From DASQUK01 sp963756425 (GTDB lineage: Bacteria; Actinomycetota; Acidimicrobiia; Acidimicrobiales; VFJN01), in contig CAVWNW010000019.1 in the NCBI GenBank assembly GCA_963756425.1, positions 434,001-498,000 on the forward strand: a DNA stretch of 64,000 nucleotides. Direction: 5' to 3'. A program made the position numbers and the translations under genes. The notes below the pieces were generated by a model, which was not told where the DNA came from, made no database searches, and saw only the letters and a list, made by a program, of their open reading frames with translations. This document shows, in pieces, positions 24,674-33,009 of the stretch (positions within the stretch are counted from its first letter, which is position 1; every line of letters starts with the position of its first letter).

Positions 24674-25720
24674 ATGGATGTCCGCCTGGGGACGTTCAAC
24701 CTCAACAACCTGTTCGATCGCTTCAACTTCGAGGCCGATCTGGGGGCTCTTCCCGCGGCGGACCGGAACGTCCACACGACGTACCAGTGGGTCTTCGTGG
24801 GGCGGGGCGCGGGCCCCCAAGACCCACCGCCCCAGCTCGACATCCCCACTTCGTCGACGCCGATCGTCCGGATCCAGAGGGGCGCCCGGGGCGAGCTGAT
24901 CCGGGGCAAGCCCGCCGCCGCCCAGCAGGCGCTGGCTGCCCGCATCGCCGCCGTGGACGCCGACGTGCTCGCACTGCTGGAGGTCGAGAACCTCGACGCG
25001 CTGCGGCGCTTCAACCGCGACCTTCTGGCCCGCCCGTACGCGTACGAGCTGCTCGTCGAGGGCAACGACCCGCGCTTCATCGACGTCGCGGTGCTGTCCC
25101 GGCTGCCGATCCGCAACGTGACCTCACACCGCTTCGAGGTTCATCCCGACGACCCGATGACGCCGGTGTTCGGGCGCGACCTGCTCGAGCTCCAGGTGTT
25201 CAACGCGACGCGCCGCCGGAAGCTGCTGACGCTGTTCGTCACCCACCTCAAGTCCAAGTTCGTCCCCTTCGAGGACCCCGACCCCGTGGCCACCGCACTG
25301 GCCAACGACCGCCTGCGCACGCGGCAGGCCGAGACCATCGCTCGCGTCGTCTCTGGTCGCACGCGGCCGGACACGCGCTACCTCGTCCTGGGGGACCTCA
25401 ATGACGCCCCCGCCGCCGACACGCTGGCCCCGATGGTGTCCGGCCTAGGCCTGGTCGACGCCCTCGCCGACGTGGTCGAGAGCCGTCCGCCGCCGCCGGC
25501 CACCGCCGAGAACTCACCGACCAGCGTGCGCTGGACCTTTCGTCAGTCGGTCCCCAATGGCCCCGACACGTTCGAGCTGCTCGACCAGATCTGGCTCGGT
25601 CCCGCCCTGGCGGGGAGGGTGGCACACGCGGAGATCGAGCGGCGGAGGGCGTGGAACGCCAGCTCGGCCGGCGTGGGCAGCGATCACGACCCCGCCTGGA
25701 TCCTGCTCGGCGACCTGTGA
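24674..25720 (+). CDS. Endonuclease/exonuclease/phosphatase-family protein
   Basis: 348 residues. Metal-dependent EEP fold: LGTFNLNNLFDR at the N-terminus (Asn ligand), VDADVLALLEVENLDAL (Glu ligand), LLTLFVTHLKSKF (His), YLVLGDLNDAP (Asp/Asn) and SDHDPAW (His/Asp) near the end, all in the expected order. It may be a nuclease or lipid/sugar phosphatase; there is no signal peptide. Downstream of the DUF6159-like gene in the same direction and followed by a hairpin. A second, shorter EEP protein is encoded at 33010. Confidence 0.9.
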   Translation: MDVRLGTFNLNNLFDRFNFEADLGALPAADRNVHTTYQWVFVGRGAGPQDPPPQLDIPTSSTPIVRIQRGARGELIRGKPAAAQQALAARIAAVDADVLALLEVENLDALRRFNRDLLARPYAYELLVEGNDPRFIDVAVLSRLPIRNVTSHRFEVHPDDPMTPVFGRDLLELQVFNATRRRKLLTLFVTHLKSKFVPFEDPDPVATALANDRLRTRQAETIARVVSGRTRPDTRYLVLGDLNDAPAADTLAPMVSGLGLVDALADVVESRPPPPATAENSPTSVRWTFRQSVPNGPDTFELLDQIWLGPALAGRVAHAEIERRRAWNASSAGVGSDHDPAWILLGDL

Positions 25721-25723
25721 CGC

Positions 25724-25742
25724 GTTTGGATTGCGCCCAAAC
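25724..25742 (+). terminator. Hairpin after the EEP gene
   Basis: GTTTGG/CCAAAC perfect 6-bp stem with a 7-base loop, three bases after the stop at 25720. Confidence 0.4.
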
Positions 25743-25766
25743 CTCGCAGATTGTGGCGGAGTCGAG

Positions 25767-25797
25767 TTCCGACCCCGTGGAGCGGGCTCGGTATAGT
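25767..25797 (+). promoter_or_regulatory. Possible promoter of the TetR gene
   Basis: TATAGT (25792-25797) is close to the -10 consensus; TTCCGA 19 bases upstream is a poor -35. The predicted transcript start is about 44 bases before GTG 25848, compatible with its Shine-Dalgarno GAAGGAG. Confidence 0.35.
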
Positions 25798-25847
25798 CGC
25801 ACGGCCGGGCGTCGGCATCCGCGCAGCGCCGGCGAAGGAGTGGTTCC

Positions 25848-26582
25848 GTGGCACGAACCTCCACCAAGCGGACCACGTCTGCTGCGGTCGTACGGCTGAG
25901 CGCGCACCACGACGGGCCCAAGCGATCGTCGTTGGCGCAGGAACGCTCCCGCGAGACCAGGCGGAAGCTCGTCAAGGCCGCCCTCGACCTGTGGAGCGAG
26001 CGGGGCTTCGAGACCGGGATCGACAGCACGACCGCCGAGGAGATCGCTGCCCGAGCCGGCGTCGCCAAGGGAACCTTCTACTTCCACTTCGCGCGCAAGG
26101 AACAGGTCCTGCTGGAGATGGGCTGGTTGACCGCCAGGGCGCTGTACGAGGACGCACTCGGTGCCCTGGCCAACGGCCGCCCGCTCGACACCGTGCTCGA
26201 CCAGCTGATGACGAAGCTCGCCCGGCGCATCGAGAAGGCCCCGCGCGCTGCAGTGGGCCGCATGATCCAGGAGTTCCACCGCGCCCCCGAGTCCGAGGTC
26301 GTGTACGACCAGGAACACTTCGGGTTCCAGCGGGCGTTCTCCGTCGTGTTCACCCACGCCCAGGACTCCGGTGAGCTGCCGGACGACATCTCCCCCAGGG
26401 ACCTGGCGGCGATGCTCACCGCGCTGGTCATGGACGGGATCCGGGAGTGGACGGTGGACGAACGCGTCGACCTCGGTGCGGTCCTTCGGCAGCGCACCGC
26501 CTTGTTGCTGGCCGGGGCGCGCAACATGGTCGTCGCCCCGCCCCGCCGGCGTCGCCCGACCGCAGGCGCACGCCGGGCTTGA
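25848..26582 (+). CDS. TetR-family transcriptional regulator
   Basis: 244 residues. Residues ~36-85 form the TetR helix-turn-helix: RETRRKLVKAALDLWSERGF, then EEIAARAGVAKGTFYFHFA. The rest is the helical ligand-binding/dimer domain, and a basic C-terminal tail (PPRRRRPTAGARR) is added. The first ~30 residues are a Ser/Thr/Arg-rich extension. GTG start preceded by GAAGGAG at proper spacing. It faces a second TetR gene tail-to-tail across a hairpin. Target unknown; the nearby SDR/acyl-CoA dehydrogenase genes are possible but the adjacent TetR is the better candidate for those. Confidence 0.93.
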   Translation: MARTSTKRTTSAAVVRLSAHHDGPKRSSLAQERSRETRRKLVKAALDLWSERGFETGIDSTTAEEIAARAGVAKGTFYFHFARKEQVLLEMGWLTARALYEDALGALANGRPLDTVLDQLMTKLARRIEKAPRAAVGRMIQEFHRAPESEVVYDQEHFGFQRAFSVVFTHAQDSGELPDDISPRDLAAMLTALVMDGIREWTVDERVDLGAVLRQRTALLLAGARNMVVAPPRRRRPTAGARRA

Positions 26583-26592
26583 GCCCCGGAAC

Positions 26593-26657
26593 CAGAGGCG
26601 GCGAGGTTGTTGGACAATGACCAACGACGCGTGTGGACACGGTTTCCGGCGCCTCTG
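26593..26657. terminator. Nested hairpins between convergent TetR genes
   Basis: Outer arms CAGAGGCG (26593-26600) and CGCCTCTG (26650-26657); inner stem GTTGTTGG/CCAACGAC (26606-26613 with 26621-26628), plus a small CGTGT/ACACG fold. Placed exactly between two convergent genes, it is a likely bidirectional terminator. Confidence 0.6.
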
Positions 26658-26660
26658 AGA

Positions 26661-27323
26661 TCAGCGCCGGATCGCGGCCAGGCAGAACTCGACGAGCTGC
26701 TCCACGTCATCGTCGCTGGGCGGCGACCGCCAGAGGAACTGCTCGAGGCGGCCGATGGCCAGCAGCGAGATGGCGGCGGCATCACGCTGGGGATCGGGGC
26801 TGCCCGCGTCGCGGAGGGCGTCGACCAGCACGTTGTCCGTCGCTGGCACGCGCACCGTCTGGCGCACCTCGACGGGCAGCCGCACGAGGTTGTGCATGGC
26901 CGCCCTCGTCTGACGGGCCACCGCCCGGCGCTGCGCCTGGGACGCTACGCCGACGATCCAGGCCCGCACCTTGAGCTCGGGATCGTCGACCTTGGCGAGC
27001 TGGTGGCGCAGGTAGCTCTCGAGGCGGTGGGCCCCCGCCTCCACGACCGCGGCGATCAGTTCGTCCTTGCTGGCGAAGTGCCGGTAGAACGCCTGGTTGG
27101 ACAGGCCGGCGCGCTCGACGATCTCGGCGACGCGGGGCGCCCGCTCGTCGCCGAGCTCCACCATCAGGGCGAGACCGGCGTCGAGGAGGCGCTGGACCTC
27201 GTCGATGTATGCGCTCTCGCGGGCGGCCAGGGCGCGGCGCGCCGTGCGGGCGACGACGGGCGACGGCTCCGCCACGTCCCGATCGTCCACGGCTGCCTGC
27301 GCCTTCGATGGCCTCGCCATCAC
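26661..27323 (-). CDS. TetR-family transcriptional regulator, divergent from the SDR gene
   Basis: 220 residues. HTH region around residues 40-80: LLDAGLALMVELGDERAPRV, IVERAGLSNQAFYRHFASKD; the C-terminal domain is helical. ATG 27323 is preceded by a GAGGTG ribosome site. The gene is divergent from an SDR gene across 129 bases that contain two abutting perfect palindromes (27334-27366), so it very likely represses itself and the SDR/acyl-CoA dehydrogenase genes, lifting on an acyl-CoA-type ligand (inference from context). Confidence 0.93.
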   Translation of the reverse strand: MMARPSKAQAAVDDRDVAEPSPVVARTARRALAARESAYIDEVQRLLDAGLALMVELGDERAPRVAEIVERAGLSNQAFYRHFASKDELIAAVVEAGAHRLESYLRHQLAKVDDPELKVRAWIVGVASQAQRRAVARQTRAAMHNLVRLPVEVRQTVRVPATDNVLVDALRDAGSPDPQRDAAAISLLAIGRLEQFLWRSPPSDDDVEQLVEFCLAAIRR

Positions 27324-27333
27324 CTCGCCCCTC

Positions 27334-27353
27334 CGGCCGGCCCGGGCCGGCCG
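27334..27353. promoter_or_regulatory. 20-bp perfect GC palindrome, operator candidate
   Basis: CGGCCGGCCCGGGCCGGCCG is a perfect 20-bp palindrome in the TetR-SDR divergent gap, 11 bases upstream of the TetR start. It abuts the AGAACTGAGTTCT palindrome. Confidence 0.5.
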
Positions 27354-27366
27354 AGAACTGAGTTCT
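27354..27366. promoter_or_regulatory. AGAACTGAGTTCT palindrome, probable TetR operator
   Basis: Perfect inverted repeat of six-base arms around one base, in the gap between a TetR gene and the SDR gene it faces; size and symmetry are typical of TetR operators. Confidence 0.6.
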
Positions 27367-27452
27367 GCCGACGGAGAACCCTACTCCCCGCGCCCGCGAC
27401 CGGCGGGGCACGATGTGTCACAGTGCAGAGCAGCGCCCCTGGAGACACACCC

Positions 27453-28208
27453 ATGACACCGGATCCGTACTTCGACCTGACCGGCAAGGTCGCCCTGGTG
27501 ACCGGCGGCAGTCGAGGCCTCGGTCGCCAGATGGTCCTGGCGTTCGCCGAGCGCGGCGCCGAGGTCATCATCGCCAGCCGCAAGCTCGAGAATTGCGAGA
27601 AGGTGGCGGCCGAGGCCCGGGAGCTGGGCCATCGGGCCCTCCCATACGCGGTGCACGCCGCCAAGTGGGATGCGATCGACGAGTTGATCGAGGCCGCGTA
27701 CATCGAGTTCGGACATGTCGACATCCTGGTCAACAACGCCGGCATGAGCCCGGCGATGCCCAGCCACGAGGTGACCGAGGAACTGTTCGACAGCGTCGTG
27801 GGCCTCAACTTCAAGGGCCCGTTCCGGTTGGCCAGCCAGGTGGCCAAGCGCATGTACGACGGCGACGGCGGCGTGATCATCAACGTGTCGTCGACGGGTG
27901 CGCTGATGCCGGTGCCGGGCGTCATCCCCTACGGCTCTGCCAAGGCGGCGCTGAACGCAATGACCCGGTCGCTGGCCGCCGAGTACGGGCCGAAGGTGCG
28001 GGTCAACACCTTGTCGCCGGGTCCCTTCCTCACCGACATCTCCAAGGCGTGGCCGGAGGAGCAACGGGAGAAGGCCGACAACGCGCTGGGCCGGCCCGGC
28101 AAGCCCGAGGAGATCGTCACCGCGGCGCTGTTCCTCGCCAGCCCGGCGTCGAGCTACACCAGCGGCGCAATCGTGCGGGTCGATGGTGGCCTGCACGTGG
28201 GCCAGTGA
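27453..28208 (+). CDS. SDR-family oxidoreductase
   Basis: 251 residues, classical short-chain dehydrogenase. Cofactor loop TGGSRGLGRQ (~17-26), NNAG in VDILVNNAGMSPAMP, catalytic Ser in NVSSTG and Tyr/Lys in IPYGSAKAAL, and the C-terminal GAIVRVDGGLHVG. An Arg after the glycine loop suggests NADP. ATG 27453 with CTGGAG upstream. It is followed 62 bases later by an acyl-CoA dehydrogenase in the same direction and is divergent from TetR; the group looks like an acyl-chain oxidation unit (inference). Confidence 0.93.
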   Translation: MTPDPYFDLTGKVALVTGGSRGLGRQMVLAFAERGAEVIIASRKLENCEKVAAEARELGHRALPYAVHAAKWDAIDELIEAAYIEFGHVDILVNNAGMSPAMPSHEVTEELFDSVVGLNFKGPFRLASQVAKRMYDGDGGVIINVSSTGALMPVPGVIPYGSAKAALNAMTRSLAAEYGPKVRVNTLSPGPFLTDISKAWPEEQREKADNALGRPGKPEEIVTAALFLASPASSYTSGAIVRVDGGLHVGQ

Positions 28209-28270
28209 GCGGACCCTCGAGCCGCCCCCGCACTCGGGCTAACTGAGAACGTCATCAGGAGGAACGGCCG

Positions 28271-29569
28271 ATGGCATGGGACTTCGAGACCGATCCCGAG
28301 TTCCAGGAAAAGCTGGACTGGGTCGAGACCTTCGTGCGGGAGGAGATCGAGCCCCTCGACCTGGTGCTCGGCAACCCATACGACAAGAGCGACACGAAGG
28401 CGCTCGCCATCGTCCGGCCTCTGCAGCATCAGGTGCGGGAGCGCGGTCTATGGGCGGCACACCTCGGCCCCGAGCTCGGCGGGCAGGGCTACGGGCAGCT
28501 GAAGCTCGCGCTGCTCAACGAGATCCTCGGTCAGTCGCGGTGGGCGCCGACGGTCTTCGGGTGCCAGGCACCGGACACCGGCAACGCCGAGATCCTGGCC
28601 CACTTCGGCACGGATGAGCAGAAGGCTCGCTACCTCGAGCCGCTCCTCAACGGCGAGATCTCGTCGGCGTACTCGATGACCGAGCCCCACGCTGGCGCCG
28701 ACCCGACCCTGTTCAGGACGCGCGCCGAGCCCGACGGCGGCGAGTGGGTCATCAACGGGGAGAAGTGGTTCTCGTCGAACGCCCGCTACGCGAGCTTCCT
28801 CATCGTGATGGCGGTCACCAACACCGAGGTCAGCGCCTACCAGGGCATGTCGATGTTCATTGTCCCGGCCGACACACCCGGGGTGAACATCGTCCGCAAC
28901 GTCGGCATCGGCACCGAGCCCGAGGGGGAGGGCTCACACGGATACATCCGCTACGAGAGCGTGCGGGTGCCGCGGGACCACCTGCTCGGCGAGGAGGGCG
29001 GCGCCTTCGCCATCGCCCAGACCCGCCTGGGCGGCGGGCGCATCCACCACGGCATGCGGACGGTGGGCCAGTGCCGACGGGCCTTCGACATGATGTGCGA
29101 GCGGGCCTTGTCCCGACAGACGCGCGACGGCCCGCTGGCGTCGCTGGAGATCGTGCAGGAGCAGATCGCCGACAGCTGGATCGAACTCGAGCAGTTCCGC
29201 CTTCTCGTGCTGCGCACGGCGTGGTTGATCGACCGGTACCAGGACTACCGGCGCGTCCGGAAGGACATCGCCGCGGTGAAGGCGACGATGCCGAAGGTGC
29301 TCTCGAACATCGCGCAGCGCGCCCTGCACCTGCACGGCGCGCTCGGCGTATCGAACGAGATGCCGTTCGTGGGCATGCTGATCGGCGCGGAGAGCCTGGC
29401 GCTCGCGGACGGTCCCACCGAGGTGCACAAGGTCACCGTCGCCCGCCAGGTGCTCCGCGAGTACAAGCCCGTCGACGGCCTGTGGCCGAGCGCCCACCTG
29501 CCCACCCGCCGCGCCGAGGCCCGGACGCGCTTCGCCGAGCTCCTCGAGCACGACGTCGCGAACTCGTAG
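28271..29569 (+). CDS. Acyl-CoA dehydrogenase (ACAD10/11-like)
   Basis: 432 residues, flavoprotein oxidising acyl-CoA to enoyl-CoA. N-terminal helical domain with LGPELGGQGYGQ; middle domain FAD/substrate motifs AYSMTEPHAGADPTLF and WVINGEKWFSSNA; C-terminal LHLHGALGVSNEMPF and ADGPTEVHKVTVARQVL, the ADGP(T/D)EVH form typical of the ACAD10/11-like group rather than the YEGT loop of short/medium-chain enzymes. AGGAGG precedes ATG 28271. It is probably co-transcribed with the SDR gene. Confidence 0.93.
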   Translation: MAWDFETDPEFQEKLDWVETFVREEIEPLDLVLGNPYDKSDTKALAIVRPLQHQVRERGLWAAHLGPELGGQGYGQLKLALLNEILGQSRWAPTVFGCQAPDTGNAEILAHFGTDEQKARYLEPLLNGEISSAYSMTEPHAGADPTLFRTRAEPDGGEWVINGEKWFSSNARYASFLIVMAVTNTEVSAYQGMSMFIVPADTPGVNIVRNVGIGTEPEGEGSHGYIRYESVRVPRDHLLGEEGGAFAIAQTRLGGGRIHHGMRTVGQCRRAFDMMCERALSRQTRDGPLASLEIVQEQIADSWIELEQFRLLVLRTAWLIDRYQDYRRVRKDIAAVKATMPKVLSNIAQRALHLHGALGVSNEMPFVGMLIGAESLALADGPTEVHKVTVARQVLREYKPVDGLWPSAHLPTRRAEARTRFAELLEHDVANS

Positions 29570-29599
29570 GACCACGACCTCCGGCTCGGACCGCGGGGC

Positions 29600-30898
29600 T
29601 CAGTTCTTGGGCAGGTCCCGGAACGGCACGCGCCGGTCGGTGCGCGGCTCGCGAGGTAGGCCCAGCACGCGCTCCCCGACGATGTTGCGCTGGATCTGGT
29701 CGGACCCGCCATAGATCGGTGGCCCCTGGGCGAAGAGCGCGCCCTCCATCAGGCCGCCGAGGTCGGCGATACCGGTCTCCGCCTCGGCGGCCGCCACAGC
29801 CGGCGGGTCGTAGCCGTGGAGCATCCCCGCGGCCTGCAGCACGGCGAAGGTCAGGTCGCGCCCCAGGCGGATCGCATGGTTCTGCGCCATCTTGGCGAGG
29901 TTCGGCAGCCCGGGCAGCTCCCCACCCGATTCCTGCAGGGCGCGGGCCCGCCGGCCGGTCAGGGCGAGCAGCCGCTCCAGCGTGTACAGCCGGGCCAGCC
30001 CCTGGCGAACGGTGGGGTCGGAGTTGCGTCCCGCCTCGCGGGCCAGTGCGGCGAGGCGCTGCGCGTCCCCCGGCCGCGAGGCGACCGACGGTGCGCCGGC
30101 GCCGGGGGCCACGACGAACGCGCGAGCGGGCCGGTCGAGGTCACCGGCGATCGGGCCCGGCCGCGCGGTCGTGGTCGCGCCCCAGCCCCCCGACAGGGCG
30201 CGCTCGAAGGCGAGCGTCGTGTTGGCCACGGTCCAGCCCCTGCCCTCACCGCCGACGAGGTCCGCGGCTGGCACGCGGGCATCGGTGATGAACACCTCGT
30301 TGAAGAACCTGCGGCCGGTCATCTCTCGCAGCGGACGAACCTCGATGCCCGGCTGGTCCATGCGGATGAGGAAGTAGGAGATCCCGGCGTGCTTGGGCAC
30401 GTCCACGTTCGTGCGTGCGACCAGCATCGCCTTGTTGGCGACCTGGCCACCCGACGTCCACACCTTCTGGCCGTTCACGACCCAGTCGTCGCCGTCCGGC
30501 ATCGCGAGGGTTTGGAGCCCGGCGAGGTCGGACCCGGCATTGGGCTCGCTGAACAGCTGGCAATAGCCGTCCGTGCCGGTGACCATCCCCGGCAGGTGCC
30601 GCCGCTTCTGGTCGTCCGTGCCGTGGACGAGGAGCGTGGGACCAGCCATCCCGGTCGCGAACCCGGCCGGACCGGGGACGGCACCGAACCGTTGGATAGC
30701 CACCGACACCGCGAGCGCGTCGGCCCGCGACAGGTCGCGCCCGTACCACTCCCGGGGCCAGTGGGCCTGGGCCCAGCCCGACTCCCCTAGCCGCTGCCAC
30801 CAATCGCCCAGCGGCAGCTCCGGATCCCAGTTGGCCTCCAGCCACTCGGTCAGCTCGCCGAGCACGACGTCGATGTCACTCGCGGATGTCACCGTCAC
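29600..30898 (-). CDS. Acyl-CoA dehydrogenase family protein lacking the usual catalytic Glu loop
   Basis: 432 residues. ACAD fold: LFSEPNAGSDLAGLQT, WVVNGQKVWTSGGQVA, and near the C-terminus PPIYGGSDQIQRNIVGERVL. The segment aligning with YEGTxxIQR has GGSD, so the catalytic Glu of MCAD-type enzymes is not there; many actinobacterial paired FadE proteins share this and may work as heteromers or use another base. The start is GTG 30898: GGAAGG lies six bases upstream and the codon overlaps the stop of the upstream MmcQ-type gene (GTGA). Convergent with the other ACAD gene. Confidence 0.9.
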   Translation of the reverse strand: MTVTSASDIDVVLGELTEWLEANWDPELPLGDWWQRLGESGWAQAHWPREWYGRDLSRADALAVSVAIQRFGAVPGPAGFATGMAGPTLLVHGTDDQKRRHLPGMVTGTDGYCQLFSEPNAGSDLAGLQTLAMPDGDDWVVNGQKVWTSGGQVANKAMLVARTNVDVPKHAGISYFLIRMDQPGIEVRPLREMTGRRFFNEVFITDARVPAADLVGGEGRGWTVANTTLAFERALSGGWGATTTARPGPIAGDLDRPARAFVVAPGAGAPSVASRPGDAQRLAALAREAGRNSDPTVRQGLARLYTLERLLALTGRRARALQESGGELPGLPNLAKMAQNHAIRLGRDLTFAVLQAAGMLHGYDPPAVAAAEAETGIADLGGLMEGALFAQGPPIYGGSDQIQRNIVGERVLGLPREPRTDRRVPFRDLPKN

Positions 30899-31359
30899 CA
30901 CCGACCTTCCCCGTTGCCGGGTCGCTCGATCTGCCGGACCAGCTTCCTGGGGGCGAGAACGCAGTAGCTCTCGATGACGAGCTCGGTGACGTCGTTCCAG
31001 TTCACGTCGGCGTCGAGCACCATGCCGATGAGGTTGGCGCCCCATGCGGGCCGGAAGAACGGATGGCCCGCGCTACGAAGGGCACCGAGCTCCGGTCCCG
31101 ACGATCGGAACGTCATCACCGTCACGGGGCCGTCCACGAAGTCGACCGTTAGGACGTGGGCGTACATCCGGTCGCGAATGCGCCACTGGGTCCCCGCCCA
31201 GGCCTGCTTCTCGACAGACTCGGGCAGGCCGAGGCACACCGGCCGCAGCCGGGCGACCACGGCCGCCGGGACGTCCGCATACTCGGTCGGGTCCAGTGCG
31301 AGCGACGATGCGCGCGCCAGGTGACGAAGCCTGTCCTCGTCAGGCTGATCCACAGCCAC
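30895..31359 (-). CDS. MmcQ/YjbR-family protein
   Basis: 154 residues. MmcQ/YjbR pattern: LRPVCLGLPESVEKQAWAG near the centre, RMYAHVLTVDF, HPFFRPAWGANLIGMVLD and the terminal DVTELVIESYCVLAPRKLV. The fold is CyaY-like and role is unproven (a DNA-binding role has been suggested). GTG 31359 with GGGAGG directly upstream. Its stop overlaps the start of the acyl-CoA dehydrogenase gene, so the two are translated together although no shared role is evident. Confidence 0.88.
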   Translation of the reverse strand: MAVDQPDEDRLRHLARASSLALDPTEYADVPAAVVARLRPVCLGLPESVEKQAWAGTQWRIRDRMYAHVLTVDFVDGPVTVMTFRSSGPELGALRSAGHPFFRPAWGANLIGMVLDADVNWNDVTELVIESYCVLAPRKLVRQIERPGNGEGRW

Positions 31360-31396
31360 GCCTCCCGATCATCCAGACACCGATGAGTTCACGTGC

Positions 31397-31990
31397 ATGT
31401 CTACGTCTACAGACAGCGTGGCACGCGACCTGATCGTCACCGAGAACATCACCGTCGACTCGGTCATCGACGCGACCGGCGATTGGTTCGTCCCGTCGGG
31501 CTCGGAGAAGCCCGAGCACGTGGCGGAGATGCGCGAGGTCGAAGAGCGGCTGCGGGCGACCGCCGACGCGCTGCTCGTCGGCCGGCTGACGTTCGAGGCG
31601 TTCCGGGGCTACTGGCCGCAACAGACGGACGACACCACCGGGGTCACCGAGTACCTGAACCGTGTGGACAAGTACGTTGTCTCCTCGACGCTCGAGGCAC
31701 CCGGATGGGAGGGCACGACCGTCCTGCGCGGCGACGTCGCCGACGAGGTGGCCGAGCTCAAGAACCAGCTGGGCGGCGACATCGTGACGACCGGCAGCAT
31801 CATGCTGGTGCATGCCCTGCGCCGAGCCGGGCTCGTCGACGAGTACCGGCTCTTCGTGTATCCCGTCATGTTGGGCGAGGGTCGCCGGCTGTTCGATGGG
31901 CCCGGCGGTCGCTACGAGCTGGAGCTGGTGGAGACCCACCCGTTCACGTCCGGCGTGGTCCTCCTCCGCTATCGCGCCTCGGGTAGATGA
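31397..31990 (+). CDS. Dihydrofolate reductase-family (RibD C-terminal-like) protein
   Basis: 197 residues. DHFR/RibD-C fold: LLVGRLTFEAFRGYWPQQ, KYVVSSTLEAPGWEGTTVL, LKNQLGGDIVTTGSIMLVHA and VDEYRLFVYPVMLGEGRRLF in the order found in NADPH-dependent reductases of this group. Actual substrate unknown; it is not a housekeeping FolA. An arylamine N-acetyltransferase gene starts eight bases downstream, suggesting a two-gene unit. Confidence 0.88.
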   Translation: MSTSTDSVARDLIVTENITVDSVIDATGDWFVPSGSEKPEHVAEMREVEERLRATADALLVGRLTFEAFRGYWPQQTDDTTGVTEYLNRVDKYVVSSTLEAPGWEGTTVLRGDVADEVAELKNQLGGDIVTTGSIMLVHALRRAGLVDEYRLFVYPVMLGEGRRLFDGPGGRYELELVETHPFTSGVVLLRYRASGR

Positions 31991-31997
31991 TCCCCGC

Positions 31998-32867
31998 GTG
32001 GCCGTGATCTCCCAGACCGACCTGGATGCGTACCTGGCCAGGCTCGGCCTGGAGGTGGAGCCCCCCTCGGTGGACGGCCTGTTCCGGCTGCACCGTGCCC
32101 ACGTCGAGCGGGTGCCGTACGAGACCCTGTGGATCCACATCGGGGAGCGCTGGGGCATCGGCGTCGGCGAGTCGGTGGCCCGGATCGCGACCCGGCCGCG
32201 GGGCGGGTACTGCTACCACCTCAACGGTGCGTTCAGCGGGCTGCTCCGGGCCCTCGGCTACGACGTGGTCCGTCACGTGGGTGGTGTGCACGGTCCCGAC
32301 GGCGCGAACGAGGACAGCATGGCCAACCACCTCGTCCTGACGGTCCGCGGCCTGCCGACGGACACGAACCCGGGCGGGATCTGGTACGTCGACGCCGGCC
32401 TCGGCGACGCCCTCCACGAACCCATCCCCCTGATCGCCGGCGAGTATCGGCAGGGCCCGTTCGTGCTGGTGCTGGACGAGACGCCAGGCGCCGTCGGTGA
32501 CTGGCACCTCACGCACGACCCGGCGGGGAGCTTCGTGGGCATGTCGTGGCGGTCGACCACCACCGGGATGGACGCGTTCGCGGACCGCCACGCCTGGCTG
32601 TCGACGTCGCCGGAGTCGGGGTTCGTGCGGGTGCTCACCGTGCAGCGGCGCGACGCGTCGGGTGTCGACGTACTGCGCGGCCTGTCGCTCAAGCGGATCG
32701 GCGACCGAGCGTCCCAGCGGACGCTCGCGACCCGGGCGGAGCTGACCGACGTGCTCGTCGACCACTTCGGGCTCGACGTCTCGCCGGTCGGCGGCCGGGA
32801 GTGGGACGCGCTGTGGGCGAGGGTCCAGGCCGCACACGCCGCCTGGGAGTCGGCCCGCCGGCCGTGA
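31998..32867 (+). CDS. nat: Arylamine N-acetyltransferase
   Basis: 289 residues, normal for NAT. Catalytic triad complete: Cys72 in PRGGYCYHLNG, His111 in ANHLVL and Asp132 in WYVDAGLGD. It transfers acetyl (or propionyl) groups from CoA to arylamines/hydrazines in the cytosol; in mycobacteria NAT is tied to sterol breakdown. Start GTG 31998 places the conserved N-terminal helix correctly. It follows the DHFR-family gene by seven bases. Confidence 0.93.
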   Translation: MAVISQTDLDAYLARLGLEVEPPSVDGLFRLHRAHVERVPYETLWIHIGERWGIGVGESVARIATRPRGGYCYHLNGAFSGLLRALGYDVVRHVGGVHGPDGANEDSMANHLVLTVRGLPTDTNPGGIWYVDAGLGDALHEPIPLIAGEYRQGPFVLVLDETPGAVGDWHLTHDPAGSFVGMSWRSTTTGMDAFADRHAWLSTSPESGFVRVLTVQRRDASGVDVLRGLSLKRIGDRASQRTLATRAELTDVLVDHFGLDVSPVGGREWDALWARVQAAHAAWESARRP

Positions 32868-32997
32868 CCCGGCGCCCACCGGTCCGGCCGGACCCGGGCC
32901 ACCCCGGTAACGTCTGGTCGTGCAACGCTGGCAAGCCGGCGGCTGGACTATCACACGGGTCCCCGACCGAGCGTGGGTGGGTGTCGCACGGGCTGCC

Positions 32998-33003
32998 TAG
33001 CGT
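32998..33003 (+). promoter_or_regulatory. Leaderless -10 box for the second EEP gene
   Basis: TAGCGT six bases before GTG 33010. Confidence 0.5.
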
Positions 33004-33009
33004 GGCGTC

